Assembly (NCBI GenBank): GCA_033807775.1
Contig: CM066315.1
Span: 60,892,320-60,956,319 of the forward strand
DNA: 64,000 nucleotides
Direction of reading: 5' to 3'
Source: Saussurea involucrata
Lineage: Eukaryota > Streptophyta > Magnoliopsida > Asterales > Asteraceae
Made by a program: the position numbers and the translations under genes. The notes below the pieces were generated by a model. That model was not told the DNA's origin, searched no databases, and saw nothing but the letters and a program-made list of their open reading frames with translations. Positions 11,636 to 25,036 of this stretch are shown piece by piece (the first letter of the stretch is position 1; the number at the start of each line of letters is the position of its first letter).

Positions 11636-12305
11636 CCCACCCTCAATCTTGACATCTAAAAAGATCCAACATATTTAATTTTAAACACAAATAATTGTGT
11701 TGTTGTACACCAAGTGACTTTGTAAAAGTATCAGTTGGGTTATCTAAAGAAGGTACTTTCACTGTCTTTAGTAATCCAGAAGTTACCTTGTTTCTAACTT
11801 GGTGTATATCAAATTCAATATGTTTGTTCTTTCATGGAAAATAGGGTTGTTAGCAATTTGTATAGCAGACTCGTTATCACATTGAAGTTCAACAGGAAGT
11901 AGATTATCCAATTTTAAATCTGCTAAAATGTTAAGAACCCAAACAATCTCTCATAGGGCAGATGCCATTGCCCTATATTCTGATTCAGCAGAGGAGCATG
12001 AAACATCAGACTATTTCTTACTCCTCCAAGACACCATACAATTTCCCAAATATAAGCAATAATCAATAACTGAATGCCGAGTGAATAAACACTTACCCCA
12101 ATCAGCATTAACGAAAGCAGCAAGTTTGAAAACAGCTGAAGAGGAAAAATTAACTCCTTTACCTGGAGAATGCTTTAAATACCTTATCACGCGAACAACC
12201 AATTTAAGAAGAGATTGCCTTTTAGTTAAACAGTGAACATCAGAGGCCTGGTTGCTAAAAGACAAATTAATCCGCCTATTAACTTTTGATATTCAGTAAA
12301 ATTCC
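11636..12305 (-). pseudogene. Copia-2 RT end and RNase H remnant
   Basis: Minus strand, frames broken. Near 12300 is TEYQKLIGGLICLLATRP (end of RT). Then follow VIRYLKHSPGKGV, NADWGKCLFTRHSVIDYCLY and GNCMVSWRSKK, and after a stop near 12011 SCSSAESEYRA and CDNESAIQIANNP. These are the copia RNase H landmarks with the expected Asp (ADW), Glu (SESEY-like) and Asp (CDN) residues visible. The domain ends about 60 bp before the 3' LTR, the usual position. A stop and frame changes make it inactive. Confidence 0.85.
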
Positions 12306-14379
12306 CTAAAAAAATATCCTTTTGGATGGAGACAGGTGTCATTTATAAAACACAACTTCATAACACAGTACAACAATTTGCAGTTGTTAGTGCCATTCAA
12401 TTTTAGGCTCAAAATAGACGTGTCGCTTGTGCCATTGAGAGCCCTCAGCAGCACCAAAAAACACAAACACGAGAAAGCAGTCAAAGGCAACATGTCAGAT
12501 TTAGCAGATAACTGCATATTTTACAACATTAAACACCTCTAACTATATGAGATCTTAACAATCAGAGAACCAACCCTAATACTCGTAACAGATTAGACAG
12601 CATGATACAAGAGAAGACTAGCAACATAGATCATCAACAGAAACACATATGATTCATCAAGTCGATGTTAAAAGCATTATCGAAGTCTCGTCACACCAAA
12701 AATATGTAAGATACTAGATCCGAAATAAGAGCCAGAAACGAGTAGAAATCAGAAGGATTGCCCATCAACCGAAAACAAATCAAACGGAAGAAAGCAACAC
12801 TCCAAAACAAAACTAAACGATCTTAAGATGATGAAACCTTTGATCAGAACAAAACCAAAAATGTTTTAGTTTCCAGTGCCAATATCATAGCACAGGATCA
12901 AGAAATTGATTGTGCTTGAAAAACTTATGGGAAGCATTGCAAGAACATGAAGGAAGTTTGACAAGAACCGTCTATTTTATCATACGTTTCTTTTAATTCT
13001 TGCCATACTACATAAGCAACTTTGAACTAAACCTTGACTAACAAGGAGATCTTCAGAAATAAATCCAAGGATCCAAGATAAGACTACAGAGTGTCACTAG
13101 GGTGCAGGTAAAGAAGATCTCAAAATCCAGTTTTGCAATCATGATAACAATCAATCAAACACACACAGGAAAAACCTGAGTAACAAAGTGACAGGATTCC
13201 TTGCCACTCTATGGTGGTAGGTCAAGACAGTCACTTAAGCCCCCTCGAAAGAAACACTAAGAGAGAAGGAAAGCACACAGAGGATAAGAAGACTTACAGT
13301 GATCTTACCAGACGGGCGCATCGGAAGCAAGAACCTTAGTGATATACCAAGGCCAAACCAACGAACTCGTAATACAAAGAAAAAACAAACAGGAACCAAA
13401 CCTGAACAGATATAACAACTACGAGAAGGAAACAAAACTACCACTCAGAGTAACACCTCAAACACCAGGTTACAGTGTTACCGTGCCAGAGACAAACTAG
13501 GCACTTCCCACAAGGATTCTGTAATATAGGAAGAAGTGTATTTTAGATCGGATCTTATAGATCTGTTCCAAAGGTACACTTAAGTCTACAATCCAGAAAC
13601 CAAAAGGAAGAGAAGGAGAATATTAATAAACAGATATAAGGCAAACAGAAAGGAACCTGTCACAGATAACTATATTAATAAAAACAAGTCAATTTAGCCG
13701 AAAGCAGGAAAGTCTGTGATCAAAGTGATGAGATCCACTAGATCTAACAGATCTGAAAAACACCTAGATCTGCGTTGACCACATAGAAACAGTGTTCCCC
13801 CATGATATCCATGATTTATGAAAAAAGGTTAAGAGAAGAGACTAGATCTTAACAAATCTGATACAGAAGGTAAACGAAAAATACATGTAGTGTACAAATA
13901 ATATAGATGATTACTATATGCAGAAGAATCTAGAGGACGAAGCAACATGATCTAAAAAGATCGAATCACTTGCACATATCAGATCTTACGCATATCTAAG
14001 CAGAATACATGTAGCAATGTTTATCAAACTAATCATATGAACAAACTAAGCCTAACATATTACAACATGCATCAAAGTAAGAATCAGTAAAATGATCTTA
14101 ATCTACATCTGAACAGAATTAAGAGACTAGATAGAGTCACAATCTGACACAGAGATGGAGGACATCATCCAAATAAATCATCACAGGTGCAGGTCTGATC
14201 AGATCTAGTCAAACGTGGCCTCAACTAAGTCTCACAGGCACACAACGCAAGTATCAACAGAACAAAGAAGGAATACAAGGCCTCAACGAAGTCTCATAGG
14301 CAGTAAAGGATATACACAAAAGAAATAACAGTTTGTTATGAACTGATGAAAAATAACAACATCTGCCTAGAGCCTTCAG

Positions 14380-14990
14380 AGTGATCGAAGTCTAACAAGA
14401 TAGCAAAGCGAAGCTAAGTAACAAATCTCAGAAATTATCGAGGTCTGAACTACACCTCAGAATCGCTGTGATCTAACCTGTTAACTACGAGATTACAGAT
14501 AAAATTGTTGAGATCTAAAGCTAGGACAAAAAGAAACACAATCTTAACAGTCAGACTTAGAATCGTTGAGATCTAACTAGATAACAACGAAACTAGGTGA
14601 TGAAAGAACAAACTCAGAGATCGTTGAAATCTGAACAGAGAACAATGAGACTAAGAAGTTTGGTACAAGTGAACGAAGAAATGTAGAAAAAACAGATCTG
14701 TTTAAGACAAAGAATTCAGAAAACGTTGAGATCTAAATAGAAAACAACAAGTCTAAGCAGTCCAGTAACAGATCTGTATTTAGAAATCTCAGAAGTCGAT
14801 GAGATCTAAAAAGAAAACAACAAATCTCAGAAGTTCCGTACACCTAGGCGAAGAAACTTAGAAATACCAGATCTGTTTAAGACGAATGTTTCAGAAAAAT
14901 AGTTGATAACAAAGTTTGAAAAAGTTTTGTACAAAAACTCAGAGATCGTTGAGATCTAAACAGAAATCAACGAAACGAGGAAGATAGGCC
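14380..14990. repeat. Degenerate ~75-bp repeats with cgttgagatctaa core
   Basis: Variants of cgttgagatctaa occur near 14512, 14562, 14629 (gaaatctg), 14714, 14790 (cgatgag) and 14948. Each is followed by aacaacgaaactaag-like or aacaacaag-like words and preceded by ctcagaa. Spacing is uneven at about 55-150 bp, so this is an old, eroded tandem. Confidence 0.55.
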
Positions 14991-15029
14991 CAAAAAACTC
15001 AGAAGTTGTTGGATTTCTGGAAGAAGAGA

Positions 15030-15340
15030 TGAACCTGACGAAGAGATGAACCTGGATGAGAACTAAAAAGTTCAGATCTCAGGTGAATGAGAGATCAAAA
15101 CACACCGATCTAAGTGATGAAGAGATGAACCTGGACAAGAACTAAGACGTTCAGATCTCAGGTGAAGATGAACCTGGACAAGAACTAAAACGTTCAGATC
15201 TCAGGTGAAGATGAACCTGGACAAGAACTAAAAAGTTCAGATCTCAGGTGAATGAGAGATCGAAACACACCGATCTAAGTGACGAAGAGATGAACCTGGA
15301 CAAGAACTAAAAAGTTCAGATCTCAGGTGAACTAGAGATG
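15030..15340. repeat. Tandem repeats with gatgaacctggacaag core
   Basis: The block gatgaacctggacaagaac, then taaaaagttcagatctcagg, recurs at about 15045, 15127, 15170, 15209 and 15290. Some copies are separated by a longer unit including gagagatcaaaacacaccga. Unit lengths of about 40 and 80 bp alternate, which suggests unequal duplication. Confidence 0.7.
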
Positions 15341-16989
15341 GACCAGGTCTAGAGAGACAAGATCCACAAATCGATAAAACCAAACGAGAAACCATACACG
15401 AAACTTGTTCAGATCTATAATGAAGAAGAGAACAAGTGATGGGAATAGATGCAAGTATGTAATAGAAACGAACAACTCAGATACAGGCCTAAAGAGGAGA
15501 GATCTGAGAAATTGCAAACGAAGAAAAAAAATGAGAGAAAAGAACTCGAAGAAGAAACAATCTGAACTATAGCAGATTCATACCAGAAACATCGAGATCT
15601 TTGAAGAACTCACCAGATCGTTGCGATGATGAAATGAACGTCTAGAGAGACGAGTTCAAGGAGGACTCTGGTTAAAAACAAATAACATGTGAACAGATAA
15701 AAGAAAATATGACCAGATCTATGATAGAGATCAGATCACAGATTCATGACTAGATCAGATCAGATCTATGTGTAGGCATTATAAGATGTTATAAACATTG
15801 AACATTTTCTCTTCGATTCATAAGACTTACTTAGGTCTTCCTCGAGTCACAGAAGTGTGGACAGAGTGAGATCTAACTTGATCATAACCATAGCCGTATA
15901 TGCAGTAGCTTCAACCATACAAGGAAGAAGATATGCAAGGCAACGAAAGGTGATCATGAGAGATCTGAATTTGAAACTTCTTTTACACAAATAAAAGTGC
16001 AAGAATGTGAAGATCTGAACCAGATCTTAAAAGGATGGGGTTCAGATGTTAGAGATGATGAACAGAACAAAATCTAGAATACAAGACCTAAAATACAGAT
16101 TTTATCGCGTGAAACGAGCAACGATTTAAACCTGTACAGGATCTGAATATGATCGAGTCCAGATTCAAGTGCAGGGTCACACGATAAGAACAAGAACAAA
16201 GTGATCTGAAACCGATCTACAAGGATAAGATTCAGATCTTTCAGAAAAATCAGTACAAGATCTTATAACAAGAAATAAAACAGATATGAGTAGATATCAG
16301 GTGACACGAGCAATAAGTAGATTCTGTACAAGGTCTAAAAGAATCGAGTTCAGATCCAAATGTAGTGTCACAAGATATGAACAAGATTGTAAGGATCTAA
16401 ACCTAATCTACAAAGATAAGGCCCAGATTTTTACGAACAACTCAATACAAGATCTATAGCAAAAAATGAAAATAGAAACGAAAGCGAAGAACAACAAGAG
16501 AGAGATTGATCTTTAACAATCTGATACTAACTATCTGAACCACCTCGTTTTGAATGAGGCGACGATTTGTTAACTCGAGAGATTTTGACAACCAGAAGAC
16601 AAAATGAAGAACTCGATGGATCTTTAACATAAATTAACAAAGCGTCGTTGAAAACATATTTGAGTGCAATATTCTCAGTCGAAAACATAAATTAACAAAA
16701 ACGACTTCGAAAGCAATATTCTCAGTGTTTTGAAAACCGAGTTTATCTCATAGAACAGATTAGGGTTTATAAAAAAATGCATGAATCGACTTGAGTCATC
16801 AGATTAGGTTAAAGAACCAAAATCCTCGTGAGTTTGAGTTTTGAGAAATCGTAGAATACACTCCTCAGATGTGAGAATACAAACAGACCTGAAGTATCAT
16901 GAAGAAAATAAAGCAACGAACCTCTGATAAAGAAAAAACAATCCTCAGAGGTGAACAGAAACGTAAATCATACCAAAATCAGGCGTCGG

Positions 16990-18802
16990 TGTAACACCCT
17001 AAAATAGGGGTTAACAAAAACTTCCATAAAACGGAAGAGTGGTACACCTTCTTAAAGCACAAGTGTACTTAAATATCTTTACATAACTTTCAATACAAAG
17101 ACTTAGATAAATATAACTAATAATGGACCATTAGATTATCAAATCTCTACTATAAAATCCGATTACGAAATGTGTCAGAAAGTTCTATCATTAATCTTCT
17201 AATCTTTAGCTTTTCCAACAATGATCCCATGCTCTCAAACCCCGGTCTAACCTTCTTGTGTCCTGAACCACTAATATCTGTAACACATAAAACACATAGC
17301 AAGTGTTAGGCTTTTTAAAGCCTAAGTGAGGTTTACACATAACACATGGAATATAAACATAGCATGCAGGAATAATAATTCGATACGTTCACAAATTGGA
17401 TTCCATGGAGAAGGTCCATATCGCTACCCAATTACATCATAATTGAAGATATACCTCGATCGGTACCCCACGGTATTGTCACAAGGCATAACACAACGGA
17501 ACACCCCACGGTATCCGAAGGTATGAATCAATTACACTTACCCCACGGTGTGTAAGAATATATCCTCCAAATGCATACTAGGTGCTCCTCCAATTATGTG
17601 AATTACCAAATATATTAATCCTAAAATAATATTCAAGGGTATTTAACACATAACAATGGTCCAACCATTTAGCATGAATAATGTTTAACATATAACAATG
17701 GTCCAACCATTTAACATGAATAATAACAATGGTCCAACCATTTAACATGAATAATAACAATGGTCCAACCATTTAACATGAATAAATACTACTTCCATGT
17801 AGTTCCTATACATCCATATGTAACAAATCTTATTCCATATAATATCAATAATAGACATTCGTGTTTACAATTCAATAGTAGGTCCATTTCAATCATTAAG
17901 CCATCATTACTTAATTAAGACATATCTTAAGCCATCAACATAATCACACACTAATGATATGAAATCAAACCCAAATCTTTAACACTAACATTTACCATGG
18001 TATTGTAAGTAATAGAACACAATTAAACCATCATAACTTACTTGAACTCTTCTTGTTTCCCTCTTATCCATTAAGAGATTATTAGCCAAGATTTCTCATT
18101 AACAATAACAAAATCAAAGTAAAGGATGATGATAAGGTGTAATACAACTAATTAAGTACAAGTTACTCACCTCAAACTCTTCAATTGAAATAACCCTAAC
18201 TTGAAGATTTGAACCCTAGTACTTCCACAAGAAAGATGAAGATGACAAGCCCTAGATGAAGTATAATTGGTAAGATTCATCTAATAATTCTTTGAATGGA
18301 ATTAGGATTGAAAGATTATGAGTTTACCTTAAGCTCCAGATGAAAAATCGCCCAAAACTCAGAAAGAAGAAGCTGGAATTCGTTTTAGAAGAAGTGAGAA
18401 AGATAAAGGAATTAAATATCCTAAATTGAGTCGTCCAGTGCTCGGCGCCGATGGCTGGCGCAGATTGATCGGCGCCGAGGTCGGCGCCGGGTTCTGTTTG
18501 GTGTTCTTCTCGTCTTAGCACTTAATCCCTCGTAACTTCTTCGTTAAAACTCCGTTTTCGCTCCGGAAAGAACCGATGGACTCGTATTCGAATTACCCAT
18601 CCAACCAAACCATAAAATCTAGGATTTAACCCATCATTCTATTTTTCATTATTTTCTTAAGAATGACTCATACGAATTCCTAAAGTACGGTCTTCGTGTA
18701 ACGATCAAATAGAATTTCTCATAAATTTACACAAGGCCTATAATTCACTTTAAAGAAACATTAGAAAGATTTTACCTATAAAATAAATTCCGGGGTGTTA
18801 CA
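16990..18802 (-). repeat. LARD-like element 3' LTR
   Basis: A 1813-bp LTR. It contains four 31-bp repeats (17654-17780), whereas the partner LTR has five. A GC-rich cluster of ggcgccga words lies at 18441-18491. The short minus frames within it have no family features and are identical in both LTRs simply because the LTRs are copies. Confidence 0.9.
17650..17785. repeat. 31-bp minisatellite in the LTR (four units)
   Basis: The unit contains aacaatggtccaaccattta then acatgaataat. Four units are present here, the first with gc for ac. In the right LTR the same array (23812-23980) has five. The one-unit difference accounts for the 31-bp length difference of the LTRs. Confidence 0.85.
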
Positions 18803-21800
18803 ATTCTCCCAACCTTAAAAGGATTCCGTCCCCGAAATCTACTTCCTTCACACTCCAACAACATAGAGCGTAATGTCAATCATAAACCATAAATCCTTAA
18901 CAGGAATCTAAATTTCCCTCACAGCCATAACAGTAGTTCTTCGAACCAATTCCTTACTACAACACCCTTATCCACGTACACTGTACTTACGATCGGGAGA
19001 ATACTCTAACTAATGGAATAACTCCTAGTTAGACGGCTTCGGTTATCTCCCAACCTTAGATGTTCCATACATCCCGATTCCGATTTCAGACTTCAAGTCA
19101 ATCCAAGGCCTAATTAATACTGAAATCAACCGATTCATCAATTCTGATCATTCCTATTATTAACTGTCGACTAACTCTGACGAGTTCTAACAAACTCCAA
19201 AGTCCATCCCAACATCAATCACTAAACCGGTAAGTTCATTAATCACCCCCAAAGGTTATCCTACCAAAACCGCTCATCGCAATCGAGTATCTTACAGTTA
19301 CTACCACTATTATCAACATCCTATTTACTGCGATTTCCTGATTACACTAACGATTTCCTGTCTTAACCCTACAAAGGTTGATACTTAGTTATATCACCGA
19401 GCTTTAAACTAACAATATCCCACACATAAATTCCCTTCTCGGAAAAGATTTCGTCCTTGAAGTCTAGTCTTCATACAAACAATGGTTACTACACCCCCAA
19501 TACATTCCAAGTCTCCCGGTTTCAACTCTGTTCAAAATGACTTCCCTAAAGAATTGCCCATAATGGCTTCTCGGTAATGTTCACCACAATTTCTCGCTTA
19601 CAGTTAATTACTTACATCCACTTTAAGGTCAAATTTTCTAGAATGATCTCTGACCACCATACATAAGTTGCCTCCCAACCTTAAGTGATCCATACCATTC
19701 TATCAACAAAAACAATTTCCCCAAACATACCCCGTTCACGTGTTCTCAAATTTTCTCTCTATGTCAATTATAGCCAGGTTTTGTACCACACATGGAAAGT
19801 CATTTCACTAAACTTCTTATCACAAACAAGCATCTTAAGGATACTACAACCATCACTATTATTCATTTAAATCGAACTACAATTTCACGATTACAATAAT
19901 GGTGCTTGGTTCCTAGCCCATAAGTCAACACCTAACATATCACCAAGTCAAATCCTTGCGGACTCTTCCCACGAGTTCATTCTTCAAATAATCCTTTCAA
20001 GATCAAATTATCACTATGATGTCCAAAGGGTCTCATATTCGAAAGCTGGACAAGACCCTAAAAAACTGGGTTACTTACCAAATATAAGATCCTAACGAGT
20101 TCAAAGTTTTCAAGCGCGACATCAAATAAATATACCAATTTAAAATCAAAATCAATCACAAAATAATTTCAACACTAAAACTTTTATATCAAGTACACCG
20201 TACACACAAAACCATTACTATTAGTTCGGTGGTTACGTAAAACTGGACACCCTCGTCCCACATATGAAAATCATGTTGAAAACCATTTCATTGCAGTTCA
20301 ATTTATCCACAAAATGCTATACGAGTAAAAATAACTTCTTTAAAACAAACCACTATGATTTTGGTATGGATTGACCAATGACATGCATTCAATGTAACTG
20401 CCCTCTTTAACGATGTGCACATTTTTTTTCATACGTACTTCAAAAGAAGTCCAAACAACAGTTGACTCAAAATTCTTTTCTGACTATTCAAATGATATGA
20501 AACAAAGTTTGCCAACCAAAATTTGCGCACGTCAATTCATTATACGAAGACTAAAATATGACTTCTAATTTACACCTCAGTCAACACACCAAACGACTTA
20601 TGCAATTTCCAAGTTTAAACATAACCAATATATTTCCAATATTTAAAATTATCTACCTGAAACATCATAAAACTTCAAATTGGGGTAGACACGCCAACTT
20701 TAACCCTTCCTTAGAATTTTCTTGAAATAAGATAATCATGCACAACTCAACTTACACTATCATTTCAAAAGATGAGGTCCTTCAGTTTGATTTCTAAAAC
20801 TTTCCCAAATGGTCACATAGTAATAAACTAGCAATTCATCTTCTACAGAACCGTACTCAACAATACATTTTCCAAAAGAGAAACCAAGAAGAACATTTGC
20901 TAGTAACTGGTTGACATCAAAAAGGGTCAAGTCGACTTCAATCCATAATTTTAACAAAGATATACGTCAAAGTCCAAAACATAAGAAATCCCGTATACTT
21001 ATGATTTTATACAAAAAGAAAACTTCTGAATTTTTCCTCATGAAGCATTTTCCTCAAAATCTTGCACTTGTGCATAAAAAGTCAAAACGTCTATGCTTAC
21101 AATGTATTTTGTTAAAACACTCCGATAAACATTTCTCAAAAACCAACAAGGTTTTTAAATTCTCCCAAACTAGTCAACAATTCAAAGTTGACAAAATGTT
21201 GACAACTAATATTACAAATCAAATTGTAAGACATTGCGAATTATGCATGATTCCTACAACCCAAAACACCCTTTTGACCGAATGGTCATCTTTTAAACAA
21301 TAATTTATCAAACACTTCAAGTATGACTCGATCATTAAGGTATCGAAAACAACGATTACTGAGCTTATGCACATTCCTAAGTTGATATAACATATTTTTC
21401 CACAAAAATGAAGATAAAACAATTAACCGATCAAAAGTGCATCAAGCAAAATTTTATGAAGCATTGCCAAAATCATTCTTTCATGCATCACTTAATCCAT
21501 GTCTCCATCAATCCATACCTTGAACTTATTTGCAATGGAATACTTAATAGGATAAATCTTCGAAGAAAGAAAAGAAGAAAAAAAAAGAAATTTCACATCA
21601 CACACGGGTTCCAAACTCAACTCTTCTTAGTCGCCTAGCGGCATAAAATTAACTTTTCTTTAACAAAATTCGTGTGGGATCAAATGTCCAACATAACTTA
21701 AAACTTAACCAAGTAAGCAATTAAGACATTTACTTTGTGAAATCATACTCATACGACCCAACATGTCACAACACTAAACTTCATGAACCTCCATTGGACT

Positions 21801-23151
21801 TAATGACTCCAAGTCATAAAACGGCGTTAACATTACGTTTCCAAAGCAAAATTTGTTATGAACAAAGTCATAAAAGAAATGCCAAATCTCCAACAATCTA
21901 TTCCATATAAAAACTTTATTAGCAACACCGTTTAATATCTCATCAAAACAAATTTCTTTTCCAAAATAACTTTACATATATAAAATGGGAAAATAGTTCA
22001 CTGCTCCAAATCTAACATACGTGGAGGGAATCCAATGCTAGAGGCACAAGCCGTAGCTATTCGCCCGTCACCTCAACTTCATAAAATATGATTATTATTA
22101 GTTTCAACACATGACTCAAAAACAGCCCTCGAATCGATGACTTGGTCCTAGACCCGAACGAACAACAAAACAGAAAATGAAGTTGAAATGGCAGACTCCT
22201 GCGCCGATGGTGGCGCCGATTCATCGGCGCCGAGGTCGGCGCGGATGACCTGCACTATTCTCTTCCCAAAATTTTTCCAAATTTGGTTCTAATTCTCCCA
22301 AAATCAATATTCCATTTACAATCTTAATCAAGGAACAAACTCATATTTTATCAACGTAAAGTATAATTATCATTGTATCTAAAACAAGATTGATTATTAA
22401 CAGAATATAACAAATTCTAACAGAGTTTGCAACCCCTTACTAAAACGATTTACATATTTCTAAATTCATGATTTGAAATCTTGTGTGTGTGCCAAACATT
22501 TTCTCAAAATTCATAATACTATCCACATAAGGGTTGGAAACACAAGCAATAGTCGATGCAATTTATTTCTAAAATAAATTTCGTGCAATAACATAGTCGG
22601 CATTCAACCTATTGACATTATACTCTTCCGGTCTACTATTGTCATTCGGCCATTCAAACCTCTTAAGGCTATATCAGAAAACACATTGATCAATCTTACG
22701 ACTTTCCTCAAATTAAGGTCGGCTCACAAACCTATGGTCCTATTCCAACCATCAATCTCGACCCAAACAATCTTCTTAGAGCAATTATTATGCCTATCGT
22801 CACTCCAAGTGACCAATACTAGAATCGTCTTTCTAATTTAAACGACTACTAATCTAAGACTTTCCTTACTACCCCCAACGATCATCACACTAAAGTAGTT
22901 CAAGTATGCACATGTAATAGTAGGCTCATCATGACACTGGCCAGGTGTCATTATAAACGTGCCATACATGATTATCCTTGCTACTCTCGACGCGATTCTA
23001 GTTTCTCTCCATATTCATCGATCCCAAAGCATCCTATCTCAAAGTGCCTAACGGAGAATTCCACTCTCTTTTACTTATACAAACGCTAGTTTGAGTCTAG
23101 GTATCCAAAATCAACACCTAAATCTCTCAAACTTATGCTCTGATACCAACT
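18803..23151 (-). other. LARD-like element interior, no genes
   Basis: No gag or pol domain can be read in any frame. The longest frame (20911-21303 plus) is lysine-rich, lacks family motifs and runs opposite to the element, so I treat it as chance. A GC cluster of ggcgccga words at 22200-22250 copies the one in the LTRs. Retained functional signals are the primer site at the right end and the purine tract at the left. Confidence 0.75.
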
Positions 23152-24995
23152 TGTAACACCCTAAAATAGGGGTTAACAAAAACTTCCATAAAACGGAAGA
23201 GTGGTACACCTTCTTAAAGCACAAGTGTACTTAAATATCTTTACATAACTTTCAATACAAAGACTTAGATAAATATAACTAATAATGGACCATTAGATTA
23301 TCAAATCTCTACTATAAAATCCGATTACGAAATGTGTCGGAAAGTTCTATCATTAATCTTCTAATCTTTAGCTTTTCCAACAATGATCCCATGCTCTCAA
23401 ACCCCGGTCTAACCTTCTTGTGTCCTGAACCACTAATATCTGTAACACATAAAACACATAGCAAGTGTTAGGCTTTTTAAAGCCTAAGTGAGGTTTACAC
23501 ATAACACATGGAATATAAACATAGCATGCAGGAATAATAATTCGATACGTTCACAAATTGGATTCCATGGAGAAGGTCCATATCGCTACCCAATTACATC
23601 ATAATTGAAGATATACCTCGATCGGTACCCCACGGTATTGTCACAAGGCATAACACAACGGAACACCCCACGGTATCCGAAGGTATGAATCAATTACACT
23701 TACCCCACGGTGTGTAAGAATATATCCTCCAAATGCATACTAGGTGCTCCTCCAATTATGTGAATTACCAAATATATTAATCCTAAAATAATATTCAAGG
23801 GTATTTAACACATAACAATGGTCCAACCATTTAGCATGAATAATGTTTAACATATAACAATGGTCCAACCATTTAACATGAATAATAACAATGGTCCAAC
23901 CATTTAACATGAATAATAACAATGGTCCAACCATTTAACATGAATAATAACAATGGTCCAACCATTTAACATGAATAAATACTACTTCCATGTAGTTCCT
24001 ATACATCCATATGTAACAAATCTTATTCCATATAATATCAATAATAGACATTCGTGTTTACAATTCAATAGTAGGTCCATTTCAATCATTAAGCCATCAT
24101 TACTTAATTAAGACATATCTTAAGCCATCAACATAATCACACACTAATGATATGAAATCAAACCCAAATCTTTAACACTAACATTTACCATGGTATTGTA
24201 AGTAATAGAACACAATTAAACCATCATAACTTACTTGAACTCTTCTTGTTTCCCTCTTATCCATTAAGAGCTTATTAGCCAAGATTTCTCATTAACAATA
24301 ACAAAATCAAAGTAAAGGATGATGATAAGGTGTAATACAACTAATTAAGTACAAGTTACTCACCTCAAACTCTTCAATTGAAATAACCCTAACTTGAAGA
24401 TTTGAACCCTAGTACTTCCACAAGAAAGATGAAGATGACAAGCCCTAGATGAAGTATAATTGGTAAGATTCATCTAATAATTCTTTGAATGGAATTAGGA
24501 TTGAAAGATTATGAGTTTACCTTAAGCTCCAGATGAAAAATCGCCCAAAACTCAGAAAGAAGAAGCTGGAATTCGTTTTAGAAGAAGTGAGAAAGATAAA
24601 GGAATTAAATATCCTAAATTGAGTCGGCCAGTGCTCGGCGCCGATGGCTGGCGCAGATTGATCGGCGCCGAGGTCGGCGCCGGGTTCTGTTTGGTGTTCT
24701 TCTCGTTTTAGCACTTAATCCCTCGTAACTTCTTCGTTAAAGCTCCGTTTTCGCTCCGGAAAGAACCGATGGACTCGTATTCGAATTACCCATCCAACCA
24801 AACCATAAAATCTAGGATTTAACCCATCATTCTATTTTTCATTATTTTCTTAAGAATGACTCATACGAATTCCTAAAGTACGGTCTTCGTGTAACGATCA
24901 AATAGAATTTCTCATAAATTTACACAAGGCCTATAATTCACTTTAAAGAAACATTAGAAAGATTTTACCTATAAAATAAATTCCGGGGTGTTACA
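23152..24995 (-). repeat. LARD-like element 5' LTR
   Basis: An 1844-bp LTR, one 31-bp unit longer than its partner. It lies next to the primer binding site at 23137-23148 and is followed by GTCGG. Differences from 16990-18802 seen by eye include g for a near 23339 and c for a near 24270, plus single changes near 24626, 24707 and 24740. Confidence 0.9.
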
Positions 24996-25036
24996 GTCGG
25001 TGTTGATGACGATCTTACCATAACGCTCTGATACCA

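Larger units (their letters stand above)
12306..16989. other. Copia-2 non-coding interior, AGATCT-rich
   Basis: About 4.7 kb occupies the place where gag, protease, integrase and most of RT would be. I find no ORF with family features on either strand. The DNA is purine-rich on the plus strand and dense in agatct and cagatctg words. Degenerate tandem repeats are listed separately. It may be an expanded leader, as in LARD elements, or captured foreign DNA. Confidence 0.55.
16990..24995 (-). mobile_element. LARD-like non-autonomous LTR retrotransposon
   Basis: LTRs at 16990-18802 and 23152-24995 begin TGTAACACCC and end GGGGTGTTACA, the inverted ends common in plant gypsy LTRs. Target duplication GTCGG lies at 16985-16989 and 24996-25000. 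The primer binding site (minus TGGTATCAGAGC) is at 23137-23148. A minus purine-rich tract (aaggttgggagaat) lies at 18803-18816. The 4.35-kb interior has no coding frame, so the element would need proteins from another element. LTRs differ by about five substitutions and one 31-bp repeat unit, so insertion is recent. Confidence 0.9.

Noticed and set aside
17578..17772. Short ORF present twice (also 23740-23934)
   Set aside because: It is the LTR 31-bp repeat translated; duplicated only because LTRs are duplicated.
20911..21303. 130-codon Lys-rich ORF in the LARD-like element
   Set aside because: Opposite strand to the element, no motif, AT-rich composition explains it.
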